Shown here: positions 39,318-48,600 of the stretch, piece by piece
Layout of the letters: each line of letters starts with the position of its first letter
How positions within the stretch are numbered: position 1 is the first letter of the stretch
Origin: Paraburkholderia guartelaensis
GTDB lineage: Bacteria > Pseudomonadota > Gammaproteobacteria > Burkholderiales > Burkholderiaceae
Assembly: GCF_004353905.1 (NCBI RefSeq)
Contig: NZ_SMOD01000004.1
Coordinates: 285,684-349,683, forward strand
Length of the DNA stretch: 64,000 bases
Reading direction: 5' to 3'
Notes under the pieces: generated by a model
What the model was told of the DNA's origin: nothing
The model's database searches: none
What the model saw: the letters and a program-made list of their open reading frames with translations, nothing else
Position numbers and translations under genes: made by a program

Positions 39318-41305
39318 ATCAACGCATTGCTCCTGGCGACTACGCCTCGCAGGAAAGCGCGCAGAACGCCGCGCCCGCGAGCACCGTGCGGCTCACGGCG
39401 GCGCAGGCGCTCGTGCGCTATCTCGCTGCGCAGCGCGTGGCGAGCGAGGACGGCTCGGGCCGCACTGAGCCGCTATTCGGCGGCGTGTTCGCGATCTTCG
39501 GTCACGGCAACGTGGCCGGCATCGGCGAGGCGCTCTACCAGCATCGGCACGAGTTGCCCACGCTGCGCGCGCACAACGAGCAGGCCATGGCGCACAGCGC
39601 GATCGCCTACGCCAAGGCGCACTTTCGCCGCCGCATGATGGCAGTGACGACCTCGATTGGGCCGGGCGCGACGAATCTCGTCACGGCGGCCGCGCTTGCG
39701 CACGTGAACCGCTTGCCCGTGCTGCTGTTGCCCGGCGACATTTTCGTTTCGCGCGAACCCGATCCGGTGCTGCAGCAGATCGAGGACCTGCACGACGGCG
39801 GCATCTCCGCGAACGACGCGCTGCGCCCCGTCTCGCGCTACTTTGACCGCATCGTGCATCCCGCGCAGTTGCTCACGGCGCTGCCGCGCGCGCTGCGCGT
39901 GCTCACCGACGCCGCGCTCTGCGGCCCGGTCACGCTCGCGCTGCCGCAGGACGTGCAAGCGATGGCATGGGACTACCCGGCGAGCTTCTTTACGCCGCGC
40001 CTAGTGACGTTCCACGCACCCGCGCCTGTGCAGACCGAAATCGACGCGGCGCTGACGCAGCTGCATCGCGCGAAACGCCCGCTCATCGTGGCGGGCGGCG
40101 GCGTGCTCTATTCGCGCGCGTCGCAGGCCTTGCAGACGCTCGCGTCCTCGCGCGGCATTCCCGTGGCCGAAACGCAGGCAGGCAAAGGCTCGCTCGCGTG
40201 GGACGATCCACTCAACGTCGGCGCGCTCGGCGTGACGGGCTCACCCGCCGCCAACGAACTCGCGCGCGACGCCGACTGCGTGCTCGCCGTAGGCACGCGT
40301 TTGCAGGACTTCACGACCGGCTCGAACTCGCTTTTTGCGAACGCGCATGTGATCGGCGTGAACGCCAACGGCTTCGACGCGCTCAAGCACGACGGCCTCG
40401 CCGTGCAGGCCGACGCGCGTCAGGCGCTCGCCGCGCTCAACGACGAACTGATCAACTGGCGCGCCGACGCAAACTGGACCGCGCGCGCCCAGCGTCTCGC
40501 GGGCGACTGGCGCGCGAGCATCGAGCGTCTTACGCACGCGCCGCAGGAACGCAACCGCCTGCCCTACGACGCCGATGTGATCGGCGCAGTCCAGCGCTCG
40601 TCGAGTCGTTCGTACACCGAAGACATCGTCGTCTGCGCGGCCGGCACGCTGCCCGCCGAACTGCACAAGCTCTGGCGCGCGGGCCAGCCCGGTGCCTATC
40701 ACGTCGAATACGGCTACTCGTGCATGGGCTACGAGATCGCGGGCGGCCTGGGCGCGAAGCTCGCGCGGCCCGATCGCGAGGTCATCGTCATGGTGGGCGA
40801 CGGCAGCTATCTGATGATGAATAGTGAGATCGCTACCTCAGTCATGCTGGGCGCGAAGCTCATCATCGTCGTGCTCGACAACCGCGGCTACGGCTGCATC
40901 AACCGGTTGCAGCAGGCTTGCGGCGGCGCGCCGTTCAACAACCTTTTCGACGATTGCGCGCAAGGGCCGCTCGGCGCGCCGCGTATCGACTTCGCCTCGC
41001 ATGCGCGCTCGCTCGGCGCGCAGGCCGAACACGTGGCGAACGTTGCGGAACTCGAAGCGGCGATGCAACGCGCGCGTGCTTCGTCGCGCACTTACGTGGT
41101 CTCCATCGACACCGACCCCGCGCGCACGACGGAGGAAGGCGGCTGGTGGTGGGAAGTCGCCGTGCCCGAGGTGTCCACGCGCGCTACCGTGCGCGAGGCG
41201 CGCGAGCGCTATGAAGAACAGGTCGCGCAGCGCAGCGGACGCGCGCCAGCCGGCGAAGATGCGGCCGCCAGCGACGACGAACCCGGCAACGCCCAACGCG
41301 ACTGA
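39314..41305 (+). CDS. iolD: 3D-(3,5/4)-trihydroxycyclohexane-1,2-dione hydrolase
   Basis: A 663-residue thiamine-diphosphate enzyme that opens the inositol ring, giving 5-deoxyglucuronate. The N-terminal ThDP domain has the catalytic glutamate region TLRAHNEQAMAHSA, the middle domain follows, and the C-terminal ThDP-binding GDG-N motif is VGDGSYLMMNSE. A 20-residue N-terminal extension and an acidic, low-complexity C-terminal tail of about 30 residues are unremarkable additions. The start overlaps the iolC stop by four bases, and iolE begins 25 bases after its stop. Confidence 0.95.
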   Translation: MNQRIAPGDYASQESAQNAAPASTVRLTAAQALVRYLAAQRVASEDGSGRTEPLFGGVFAIFGHGNVAGIGEALYQHRHELPTLRAHNEQAMAHSAIAYAKAHFRRRMMAVTTSIGPGATNLVTAAALAHVNRLPVLLLPGDIFVSREPDPVLQQIEDLHDGGISANDALRPVSRYFDRIVHPAQLLTALPRALRVLTDAALCGPVTLALPQDVQAMAWDYPASFFTPRLVTFHAPAPVQTEIDAALTQLHRAKRPLIVAGGGVLYSRASQALQTLASSRGIPVAETQAGKGSLAWDDPLNVGALGVTGSPAANELARDADCVLAVGTRLQDFTTGSNSLFANAHVIGVNANGFDALKHDGLAVQADARQALAALNDELINWRADANWTARAQRLAGDWRASIERLTHAPQERNRLPYDADVIGAVQRSSSRSYTEDIVVCAAGTLPAELHKLWRAGQPGAYHVEYGYSCMGYEIAGGLGAKLARPDREVIVMVGDGSYLMMNSEIATSVMLGAKLIIVVLDNRGYGCINRLQQACGGAPFNNLFDDCAQGPLGAPRIDFASHARSLGAQAEHVANVAELEAAMQRARASSRTYVVSIDTDPARTTEEGGWWWEVAVPEVSTRATVREARERYEEQVAQRSGRAPAGEDAAASDDEPGNAQRD

Positions 41306-41329
41306 CGACATAGACATCGAGGAGCGCAC

Positions 41330-42244
41330 ATGAGCGCATTTGAAGTACGCATCGGCATCAACCCGCTGTCGTGGATGAACGACGACCTGCCCTCGCTCGG
41401 CGGCGAGACGCCGCTATCGCAGGCGCTGACCGAGGGCCGCGAGATCGGCTATGAGGGCTTCGAGCTAGGCAACAAGTTTCCGCGCGAGCCGAAGGCGCTC
41501 AAGGCGCTCCTTGCGCAATACGATCTGTCGCTCGTCTCCGGCTGGTACTCGGGCATGCTCGCGCGGCGCAGCGTGGAGGAAGAGATCGCCGCAGTCGAGA
41601 AGCATCTGGACCTGCTCGCGCAGAACGGCGCAACGGTGATGGTCTACGGCGAGGTCGCCGATTCGATCCAGGGCGCGCCGCGTCCGCTTTATCAGCGCCC
41701 GCGCTTTTTCAGCGACAAACAGTGGGACGAATACGCCGCACGCGTGGACGCCTTCGCGCGCCATACGCTCTCGCGCGGCGTGCGGCTCGCGTACCACCAT
41801 CATATGGGCGCCTATGTCGAAACGCCCGCCGACGTCGACAAGCTCATGGCGCGCACGAGCGACGCCGTGGGCCTGCTGTTCGACGCGGGCCATATGACGT
41901 TTGCAGGCGGCGACCCCGTCGCCGAACTCGACAAGCACATTGCACGCGTATGCCACGTGCACTGCAAGGACGTGCGTCCCGCCGTCATGAAACTCGCACG
42001 CAACCGCAACTGGAGTTTTCTCGACGCCGTGCTCGCAGGCGCGTTCACCGTGCCGGGCGACGGCGCCATCGATTTTCCCGCGATCATCGCGCGGCTCAAG
42101 CGTCACGGCTATCGCGGCTGGCTCGTCGTCGAAGCCGAGCAGGATCCTGTGATCGCACCGTCGTATGAGTATGCGCAAAAGGGCTACCGTACGCTGCGCA
42201 CGCTCGTCGATGCGACGGACACCCAATCGAAGGAGGCAGCATGA
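41330..42244 (+). CDS. iolE: 2-keto-myo-inositol dehydratase
   Basis: A 304-residue TIM-barrel protein of the sugar isomerase/epimerase (AP endonuclease 2) family that dehydrates 2-keto-myo-inositol to the trihydroxycyclohexanedione. Family segments include IGINPLSWMNDDLPSLGG at the N terminus, LAYHHHMGAYVETP, LLFDAGHMTFAGGDP and WLVVEAEQDP, which carry the metal-binding Glu, Asp and His residues. A GAGGAG ribosome site precedes the ATG. Its stop overlaps iolB (ATGA). Confidence 0.95.
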   Translation: MSAFEVRIGINPLSWMNDDLPSLGGETPLSQALTEGREIGYEGFELGNKFPREPKALKALLAQYDLSLVSGWYSGMLARRSVEEEIAAVEKHLDLLAQNGATVMVYGEVADSIQGAPRPLYQRPRFFSDKQWDEYAARVDAFARHTLSRGVRLAYHHHMGAYVETPADVDKLMARTSDAVGLLFDAGHMTFAGGDPVAELDKHIARVCHVHCKDVRPAVMKLARNRNWSFLDAVLAGAFTVPGDGAIDFPAIIARLKRHGYRGWLVVEAEQDPVIAPSYEYAQKGYRTLRTLVDATDTQSKEAA

Positions 42245-43044
42245 CTCTTCTGGTCAAGGCCGCGCGCGAAGGCCAGACGATCGCGCGCGTCACGCCCGAC
42301 ACCGCGGGCTGGCGCTATGTCGGCTTCGCCGCATACCGGCTCGAAGCGGATGAACTCGTCTACGTGAGTGAGCCCGATCGCGAAAGCTGCATCGTCGTGC
42401 TCTCGGGCGCGGTGGATATCGAGGCAGGCGGTGAGCGCTGGTCGAGCCTCGGCTCGCGCGACAGCGTCTTCGAAGACGCCGCGCCGTATGCCCTTTATGT
42501 GCCGCCCGGCGTGAAAGCGACCGTGCACGCCAAACGCAATGCCGAAGTGGGCGTGGCGAGCGCGCCCGCCAAAGGCACGCTGCCCGTTCGCCTCATCGAG
42601 CCGGCGCAGATGAAGCGCTCCACGCGCGGCAAGGGCGCGAATACGCGCTACGTCTGCGATATCCTGCCGCAAGACGCGCCAGCTGAATCGCTGCTCGTGG
42701 TCGAGGTGCGCACGCCTTCGGGCCATTCGTCGAGCTACCCGCCGCACAAGCACGACGCCGACCGCTTGCCGCACGAAAGCGCGCTCGAAGAAACCTACTA
42801 TCACCGGCTCAATCCGCAGCAGGGGTTCGCGTTCCAGCGCGTGTACACCGACGCGCGCGATCTGGACGAAACGATGGCCGTGGAAAATCACGACGTCGTG
42901 ATGGTGCCGCGCGGCTACCACCCGGTCGTCGTCCCGTATGGCTACGACTCGTACTACCTGAACGTGATGGCGGGCCCGACGCGCGAATGGCACTTCCACA
43001 ACGACCCGGCACACGAGTGGATCATCGAGCGCGACGCGAAATGA
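42241..43044 (+). CDS. iolB: 5-deoxyglucuronate isomerase
   Basis: A 267-residue bicupin isomerase that turns 5-deoxyglucuronate into 5-dehydro-2-deoxygluconate, the substrate of IolC. The metal-binding cupin motif is SSYPPHKHD (His residues at about 167-169) with EETYYHRLNPQQGFAFQRVY and HDVVMVPRGYHPV further on. It is the last gene of the operon, overlapping iolE by four bases and followed 10-45 bases later by a strong terminator. Confidence 0.95.
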   Translation: MTLLVKAAREGQTIARVTPDTAGWRYVGFAAYRLEADELVYVSEPDRESCIVVLSGAVDIEAGGERWSSLGSRDSVFEDAAPYALYVPPGVKATVHAKRNAEVGVASAPAKGTLPVRLIEPAQMKRSTRGKGANTRYVCDILPQDAPAESLLVVEVRTPSGHSSSYPPHKHDADRLPHESALEETYYHRLNPQQGFAFQRVYTDARDLDETMAVENHDVVMVPRGYHPVVVPYGYDSYYLNVMAGPTREWHFHNDPAHEWIIERDAK

Positions 43045-43053
43045 CGCGTCCAT

Positions 43054-43090
43054 AAAAAAACGCCGCGTGTCGAATCCACGCGGCGTTTTT
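43054..43090. terminator. Bidirectional terminator between iolB and the chemoreceptor gene
   Basis: AACGCCGCGTG pairs with CACGCGGCGTT around a 7-base loop, with an A7 run on the left and T5 on the right, so it can serve both convergent transcripts. Confidence 0.92.
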
Positions 43091-43126
43091 CATCGTGCCC
43101 GCAACGAGCGACGAACGGCAAGCGCA

Positions 43127-44809
43127 TCAAGCCAGCCGGAATTTCCCGACCAGCCGCTTGAGCACCTTCGCCTGATCGTCGAGCGATTGCGCAGCGGCAG
43201 TCGCCTCTTCCACGAGCGCCGCGTTCTGCTGCGTGCCGGCGTCCATCTGTGTGACCGCGCGGCTGATTTCCTCGATGCCGGAGCGCTGCTCGCGCGAAGC
43301 CGCCGAAATTTCGCCGATGATGTCGTTCACGCGCCGCACGGCCTTCACGACTTCGTCCATCGTCGAGCCCGCGTCCTGCGCGAGCGTCGAGCCATTCGAT
43401 ACGCGTTCGACCGATGCGCCGATCAGCGCCTTGATCTCCTTGGCCGCCGCCGCGCTGCGCTGCGCGAGGCTGCGCACCTCGCCCGCCACCACGGCGAAGC
43501 CGCGCCCATCCTCGCCCGCGCGCGCCGCTTCCACGGCGGCATTGAGCGCAAGGATGTTGGTCTGGAACGCAATGCCCTCGATCACGCCGATGATGTCCGC
43601 GATACTCTTCGCGCTGTCGTTGATCTCCTGCATCGTCGCGACCACGCGCCCCACCACCGAGCCGCCCTTCTCCGCGATCGCCGAAGCGTTGCCCGCCAGC
43701 GTGCTGGCCTGTTCGGCGTTTTCGGCATTCAGGCGCACCGTTGACGTGAGCTCCTCCATGCTGCTCGCCGTACGCTCGAGCGCCATGGCCTGTTCTTCGG
43801 TGCGGCGCGACAGGTCGAGATTACCGGTCGAGATTTCGCCCGAGGCGGAGGCGATCGCCTCGGCGCTGGCCGCGATTTCGGCCACCGTGGTCGAGAGACC
43901 TTTCTGCATGTCGCGCAGCGCGCCCAGCATGCTCGCCGCGTCGCGCGCGTGAACCGTGACGGGCTGCGCGAGATCGCCGGCCGCGATACGGGCCGCTATG
44001 GCCTTGGCGTGCGCGGGCTCGCCGCCCAGTTGCCGTGCGATGCGGCGCACGACCCATTCGCTCACGAAGAACGCGAGCACGAACATGGCCACGGTCGCCA
44101 CGGCCATCATCACGAACGACGACTTGAAGATGAACTCGGCCTTTTCGATGGTCGCCTTCGCGGCCGTCCCGCGCTGCGCGACGAGGTCGTTGACGAGCGT
44201 TTCGAGCTTGCCGGTCTCCACGAGCAGCGAGACGTCCTGCGTGCCCACCTGCCAGCTCATCTGCGAGAGATCGAGCGGCTGCTGCTTCACGAGCGTCACG
44301 AAGTCGCGCAGGTGGCCGCTCCACGCCGTGGTCGCATCGGCGAGCTTCTTTTGCAGGGCGAGCGCGTCGCCGCCCTGCTCCTGCGCGTATTGCTGCAGCT
44401 GGCTCATGCCGCGCTCCAGCGCGCCGAGATCCTTGTCGATGTCCTGGCCCAGTTCGTCGCGCTCGCGCGCCGTGGTCGCGGTAAGCAGCATCTTCTGCGC
44501 GCGGCTCGCGCGCAGCACGTGGCCGCGTGCTTCCTCGGCGGCGCGGCTCGCGACGTAGCCCTGTTCGTAGATCGATTGCGTCGAGCCGTTGAGACGGCTG
44601 ATTTGCGCGAGCGAAACGGCGCCGATGGCGAGCGTGCCGATCAGCACGAGCGCGAAGGCGAGGCGCAGCGTGGCCTTCACGGAAAGCCGCGAGCTGCGCG
44701 TCGCCGCGCCGGCGCGTCCCATTTTGCGTTGCTGCGCGCTCGCCGCGCCGCCTGCCGGATCCTGCGGCACGAAGCCCGCGTGCCTGCCGCCTTGCGATAC
44801 TGCTTTCAT
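43127..44809 (-). CDS. Methyl-accepting chemotaxis protein
   Basis: A 560-residue chemoreceptor. One transmembrane helix lies near residues 50-70, then a periplasmic four-helix ligand domain, a second helix (about 235-255), HAMP (about 255-310) and the cytoplasmic signalling domain with hairpin tip [33 protein letters not shown]. The C terminus lacks a CheR-binding pentapeptide such as NWETF. I chose the ATG at 44809 because GGAG lies seven bases before it. The frame extends 12 codons further. The ligand is unknown. Its position beside the inositol operon is suggestive only, since it is transcribed separately. Confidence 0.93.
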   Translation of the reverse strand: MKAVSQGGRHAGFVPQDPAGGAASAQQRKMGRAGAATRSSRLSVKATLRLAFALVLIGTLAIGAVSLAQISRLNGSTQSIYEQGYVASRAAEEARGHVLRASRAQKMLLTATTARERDELGQDIDKDLGALERGMSQLQQYAQEQGGDALALQKKLADATTAWSGHLRDFVTLVKQQPLDLSQMSWQVGTQDVSLLVETGKLETLVNDLVAQRGTAAKATIEKAEFIFKSSFVMMAVATVAMFVLAFFVSEWVVRRIARQLGGEPAHAKAIAARIAAGDLAQPVTVHARDAASMLGALRDMQKGLSTTVAEIAASAEAIASASGEISTGNLDLSRRTEEQAMALERTASSMEELTSTVRLNAENAEQASTLAGNASAIAEKGGSVVGRVVATMQEINDSAKSIADIIGVIEGIAFQTNILALNAAVEAARAGEDGRGFAVVAGEVRSLAQRSAAAAKEIKALIGASVERVSNGSTLAQDAGSTMDEVVKAVRRVNDIIGEISAASREQRSGIEEISRAVTQMDAGTQQNAALVEEATAAAQSLDDQAKVLKRLVGKFRLA

Positions 44810-45225
44810 TTTGGTCTCCAGCATTGTTGTCAGGCTCAGCGCCATCGTTCTGATTTGCGCTACGCCTCAACCCCGGTCTACGGCACACCGCCGCGCATTC
44901 TTTAACGCCTTCGCGCGCGGGGGCGGCCCGTATTCCAGCCCCGTTTTGCGCACCTCGTGGGCGCGCATATCGGCGGTTTATACACGGCCAAAATGAGATG
45001 CCAAAAATCCCGGAGCAATTTTGAGTATTGGCTCGAGCCCCTTGCGGCATTGGGCCGCAGGGTAACGGCGCGCCGCGCATGTCCGATTCTCGACAAATCT
45101 TGTCCGTACAGTTCGAGCAAGACACATTACACTGCGCTCATAACTCTTATACATGTCCTTTCATGCCGCCGCCGCTGCCCGCCCGGAGTGGTGCCCGCTG
45201 AATACTCTCTGCTGCTACCGACAAC
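44810..45225. other. Intergenic region between the chemoreceptor and Fsr-type MFS genes
   Basis: This 416-base gap separates divergent genes and should hold both promoters. On the minus strand GCCGATAT (44974-44967) resembles a flagellar sigma factor -10, but the matching -35 is poor. On the plus strand TATACA (45148-45153) is a weak -10 candidate for the MFS gene. No open frame, tRNA or repeat was recognised. Confidence 0.5.
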
Positions 45226-46488
45226 ATGGAAACCAGTCTCGACAAGCGCGCCCTGCCGGGCGCCGCCGCGGGTTCGTCTGCGGCCGCTTCTGCCCCCGCC
45301 GCGGGCGCGGTGCAACGCACCGTCTACTCGGTGCTGGGTGCGATCAGCTTCTCGCACCTGCTCAACGACATGATCCAGTCGTTGATCCTCGCCATCTACC
45401 CGATGCTCAAGGACAACTTCTCGCTGTCGTTCACGCAGATCGGCCTCATCACCCTCACCTACCAGATTACGGCGTCGATGCTGCAGCCGCTGGTGGGCTT
45501 CTTCACCGACAAGCGGCCCCTGCCGTACTCGCTGCCCGTCGGCATGGGCTTCACGCTGTGCGGCCTGCTGCTGATGTCGGTCGCGCCGACCTTCGGCGTG
45601 CTGCTCGTCGCGGCCGCGCTGGTGGGCTGCGGCTCGTCGGTGTTCCATCCGGAATCGTCGCGCGTGGCGCGCATGGCGTCGGGCGGGCGTCACGGTCTCG
45701 CGCAATCGCTCTTCCAGGTGGGCGGCAACGCGGGCACGTCGCTCGGGCCGCTGCTTGCCGCCGCGATCGTCATTCCGCACGGCCAGCGCAGCATCGCGTG
45801 GTTCTCGGCGGCGGCGCTCGTGGGCATGGTCGTGCTCACGCAGATCGGCCGCTGGTACAAGGCCCATCCCGCGATGAAGAAAAAGCGCACCGAGGTGCCG
45901 CACGTCGCGCTCTCGCGCTCACGCGTGGCGGGCGCCATCGGCGTGCTCGTGCTGCTCGTGTTCTCGAAGTACTTCTATCTCGCGAGCATCAACAGCTATT
46001 TCACGTTCTATCTGATCGACCGCTTCCACCTCTCCGTGCAGGCCGCGCAGATCCATCTGTTCGTGTTCCTCGCCGCGGTTGCCGCCGGCACGATCATCGG
46101 CGGTCCGGTGGGCGACCGCATCGGCCGCAAGTACGTGATCTGGGTCTCGATTCTCGGCGTGGCGCCGTTCACGCTGCTCCTGCCCTACGCCAACCTGTTC
46201 TGGACCGGCGTGCTCACGGTGATCATCGGCGTGGTGCTGGCCTCGGCGTTCTCGGCCATCCTCGTCTACGCGCAGGAGCTGATTCCGGGCAAGGTGGGCA
46301 TGGTCGCGGGTCTCTTCTTCGGCTTCGCGTTCGGCTTGGGCGGCATTGGCGCAGCGGTGCTCGGCCAGTTGGCGGATGCGACGAGCATCGGCTTCGTCTA
46401 CAAGGTCTGCTCGTTCCTGCCGCTCATCGGCATCCTCACCGTGCTGCTGCCCGACGTGGAAGGCAAGCGCGCGAAGAAAACCGCATAA
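45226..46488 (+). CDS. MFS transporter, fosmidomycin-resistance (Fsr) type
   Basis: A 420-residue MFS exporter with about twelve hydrophobic helices and a 30-residue Ala-rich cytoplasmic N terminus. Segments SHLLNDMIQSLILAIYPMLKDNF and GSSVFHPESSRVARMASGGRHGLAQSLFQVGGN are typical of Fsr-family proteins, which export fosmidomycin and related compounds. The natural substrate is unknown. No good ribosome site precedes the ATG. It is separated from the adenosine-specific kinase gene by 200 bases and a hairpin, so it is probably a single-gene unit. Confidence 0.88.
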   Translation: METSLDKRALPGAAAGSSAAASAPAAGAVQRTVYSVLGAISFSHLLNDMIQSLILAIYPMLKDNFSLSFTQIGLITLTYQITASMLQPLVGFFTDKRPLPYSLPVGMGFTLCGLLLMSVAPTFGVLLVAAALVGCGSSVFHPESSRVARMASGGRHGLAQSLFQVGGNAGTSLGPLLAAAIVIPHGQRSIAWFSAAALVGMVVLTQIGRWYKAHPAMKKKRTEVPHVALSRSRVAGAIGVLVLLVFSKYFYLASINSYFTFYLIDRFHLSVQAAQIHLFVFLAAVAAGTIIGGPVGDRIGRKYVIWVSILGVAPFTLLLPYANLFWTGVLTVIIGVVLASAFSAILVYAQELIPGKVGMVAGLFFGFAFGLGGIGAAVLGQLADATSIGFVYKVCSFLPLIGILTVLLPDVEGKRAKKTA

Positions 46489-46517
46489 GCGCAGCGGCGC
46501 ACTTTGCCGCTCAGCAA

Positions 46518-46556
46518 AACGGCCGGACGCCCCTCGGGGCTCCGGCCGTTGTTCGT
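46518..46556 (+). terminator. Likely terminator of the Fsr-type MFS gene
   Basis: AACGGCCGGA pairs with TCCGGCCGTT around a loop that can itself pair (CCCC with GGGG). The stem is strong but the following T-rich stretch (GTTCGTTG) is interrupted. Confidence 0.55.
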
Positions 46557-46688
46557 TGTGCGCCTGCACACGCTTTGCCTCGCCGCGAGTTCGTACTAGG
46601 CTTGTTGTTGGCCGCCGCCGCCCGCCAGCGAGCCCCTTCGGCCTGGCGAAAGGCGGCGCTTTCGAGACGCCCGCGCGCGAGGTTCGCC

Positions 46689-47174
46689 ATGCAACTGTCC
46701 ACGGTAGAGATCGAAAAGCCTGAAGCCACCAACTTCATCCTCGGTCAGACCCACTTCATCAAATCGGTTGAGGATCTGCACGAGGCGCTTTACGGCACCG
46801 TGCCGGGCATCCAGTTCGGCCTCGCGTTCTGCGAAGCGTCGGGCAAGCGGCTCGTGCGGCGCTCGGGCACGCAGGACGCACTCATCGAGATGGCGACGCA
46901 AAACGCGCTGCGCATCGCGGCGGGCCACAGCTTCATCATCTTTCTCGGCGACGGCTTTTTCCCCATCAACGTGCTCAACACGATCAAGGCCGTGCCCGAG
47001 GTCTGCCGCATCTTCTGCGCCACCGCGAACCCCACGCAGGTGCTGATCGCGGAAACGGATCAGGGGCGCGGCATCGTCGGCGTGGTGGACGGCATGCCAC
47101 CGCTGGGCGTCGAGGCCGAGGACGACGTGCGCTGGCGCAAGGACCTGTTGCGCGCCATCGGCTACAAGGCCTGA
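46689..47174 (+). CDS. Adenosine-specific kinase family protein (PF04008)
   Basis: A 161-residue protein of the small 'adenosine-specific kinase' family (formerly DUF355), known mainly from archaea and thermophiles through crystal structures. Family segments are TNFILGQTHFIKSVEDLHEAL near the N terminus, FGLAFCEASGKRLVR, HSFIIFLGDGFFPINVLN and IFCATANPTQVLIAETDQGRGIVGVVDG. Adenosine binding and phosphorylation were proposed from structure, but the physiological role is unsettled. The ATG at 46689 has a GAGG ribosome site. Six bases separate it from the Ap4A phosphorylase gene, so the two form an operon. Confidence 0.85.
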   Translation: MQLSTVEIEKPEATNFILGQTHFIKSVEDLHEALYGTVPGIQFGLAFCEASGKRLVRRSGTQDALIEMATQNALRIAAGHSFIIFLGDGFFPINVLNTIKAVPEVCRIFCATANPTQVLIAETDQGRGIVGVVDGMPPLGVEAEDDVRWRKDLLRAIGYKA

Positions 47175-47180
47175 GCGCCG

Positions 47181-48092
47181 ATGACAACGCTGCGCGCGGC
47201 GATCGAGCGGCAGACGGCGCACGCGCTCGCCTGCGGCGCGCTCCATCCCATCGAGACGGCGCATACCTTCATCGACGATGGCGGCATGCGTTTCTCCGTG
47301 CGCGTGGCGGAGAACCTCGCGCGCAAGGAAGCGGCGCGGCTCACGCCGCAGACTTCGACTTCGTCTGTTCCGCAGCCCCCGCGCGATCCGTTCCTGCCTT
47401 ACGAGCCCGATCTCTTCGTCGGCGACCTCTCGCCCACGCATGTTGCGCTGCTCAACAAGTTCAATGTGATCGACCGGCATCTGCTGATCGTGACGCGCCG
47501 GTACGAGCCGCAAGAGGCGCTGCTCGACGCAGCGGACTTCGCCGCGCTGATCGGGGTGCTGCGCGAAATCGACGGACTCGGGTTCTACAACGGCGGCGCA
47601 GCCGCAGGTGCGAGTCAGCCGCATAAGCATTTGCAGATGGTGCCGCTGCCGCTCGCGGGTGATGCGCCTCATACGACGCCGCTCGAGGCGCTGCTCGGCG
47701 GCGCGCAGGCGGTCCATGGCGCGCGTCCCATAGCGATCGTGCCGGGGCTCGCGTTTCGGCATGCGTTCGCGCGCCTCGATCTCGGCCCCGACTTCGGCAC
47801 GGCGGAAGATGCCGCACTAGTCGCACTCGGCTGCTATCGCGCGCTGCTGGACGCGGCGGGCGTGCCCGCTATCGACGTGGGCAGCGTCGCGCATCAGGGC
47901 GCGCCGTACAACCTGCTCGTGACACGCCGGTGGATGCTGGTGGTGCCCCGCACGACGGAATGTGTCGAAGGAATTTCGGTGAACTCGCTCGGCTTTGCCG
48001 GCTCGTTCTTCGTGCGCAATGCGGCGCAGTTGCAGACACTCACGCAGCTCGGCCCGATGACGGCGCTCGAACGCGTAAGCGTGGCGCGCTGA
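47181..48092 (+). CDS. ATP adenylyltransferase / Ap4A phosphorylase
   Basis: A 303-residue HIT-superfamily enzyme of the Ap4A phosphorylase type, which splits diadenosine tetraphosphate with phosphate into ATP and ADP (reversible). The catalytic histidine motif is in ASQPHKHLQMVPLPL (about 149-163). The N-terminal region has NLARKEAARL and the P-loop-like FNVIDRHLLIVTRRYEPQ. C-terminal APYNLLVTRRWMLVVPR matches the family. Members are common in yeast and some bacteria. Its close coupling with the adenosine-specific kinase suggests a shared role in adenine nucleotide balance. Confidence 0.88.
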   Translation: MTTLRAAIERQTAHALACGALHPIETAHTFIDDGGMRFSVRVAENLARKEAARLTPQTSTSSVPQPPRDPFLPYEPDLFVGDLSPTHVALLNKFNVIDRHLLIVTRRYEPQEALLDAADFAALIGVLREIDGLGFYNGGAAAGASQPHKHLQMVPLPLAGDAPHTTPLEALLGGAQAVHGARPIAIVPGLAFRHAFARLDLGPDFGTAEDAALVALGCYRALLDAAGVPAIDVGSVAHQGAPYNLLVTRRWMLVVPRTTECVEGISVNSLGFAGSFFVRNAAQLQTLTQLGPMTALERVSVAR

Positions 48093-48107
48093 GGCGCTGA
48101 GACGCGT

Positions 48108-48548
48108 TCAGCCGACGACGAGCGGCTCGAGCGCCCCACGCAGCGCGTCGGGCAACGCGCTCACGGGCCGGCGCGTCGCGCGATCGACGTAGACATGCAC
48201 GAAATGACCCTGCGCCGCGGGCGCATCCTCGCCTTCGCGAAAGAGCCCGACCTCGTAGCGCACGCTCGACGACCCGAGACGCGCAACGCGCAGCCCCGCT
48301 TCCACGCGCTCCGGAAACACGAGCGGTGCGAAGTAGTTGCACTGCGTTTCGACGACGAGCCCGATGGTCGTGCCGTGCTCGATGTCGAGCGCGCCCGCGC
48401 GAATCAGATACTCGTTCACCACGGTGTCGAAGTAGCTGTAGTAGACGACGTTGTTCACGTGGCCGTAGACATCGTTGTCCATCCAGCGCGTGCCGATCGG
48501 CAGGAAATGACGATACCCGGAGCGGGCGACGGTGACGGGTCGGTTCAT
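48108..48548 (-). CDS. 4-hydroxybenzoyl-CoA thioesterase family (YbgC-like) hotdog protein
   Basis: A 146-residue hotdog-fold acyl-CoA thioesterase. The active-site segment RWMDNDVYGHVNNVVYYSYFDTVVNEYL (about 22-50) contains the catalytic Asp and the HVNN motif of YbgC/FadM-type enzymes. The substrate is unknown. It lies 52 bases downstream of the NUDIX gene on the same strand and may share its transcript. It converges on the Ap4A phosphorylase gene. Confidence 0.88.
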   Translation of the reverse strand: MNRPVTVARSGYRHFLPIGTRWMDNDVYGHVNNVVYYSYFDTVVNEYLIRAGALDIEHGTTIGLVVETQCNYFAPLVFPERVEAGLRVARLGSSSVRYEVGLFREGEDAPAAQGHFVHVYVDRATRRPVSALPDALRGALEPLVVG

Positions 48549-48600
48549 CGAGGAGATCCAGGGAAGGCGTCGCGGAAAAGCGTCGATCGTTGGGCAGCCA

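Noticed and set aside
44967..44993. Flagellar sigma-28-type promoter for the chemoreceptor
   Set aside because: GCCGATAT fits the -10, but the sequence 15 bases upstream (TTTT) does not match TAAA, so support is insufficient.
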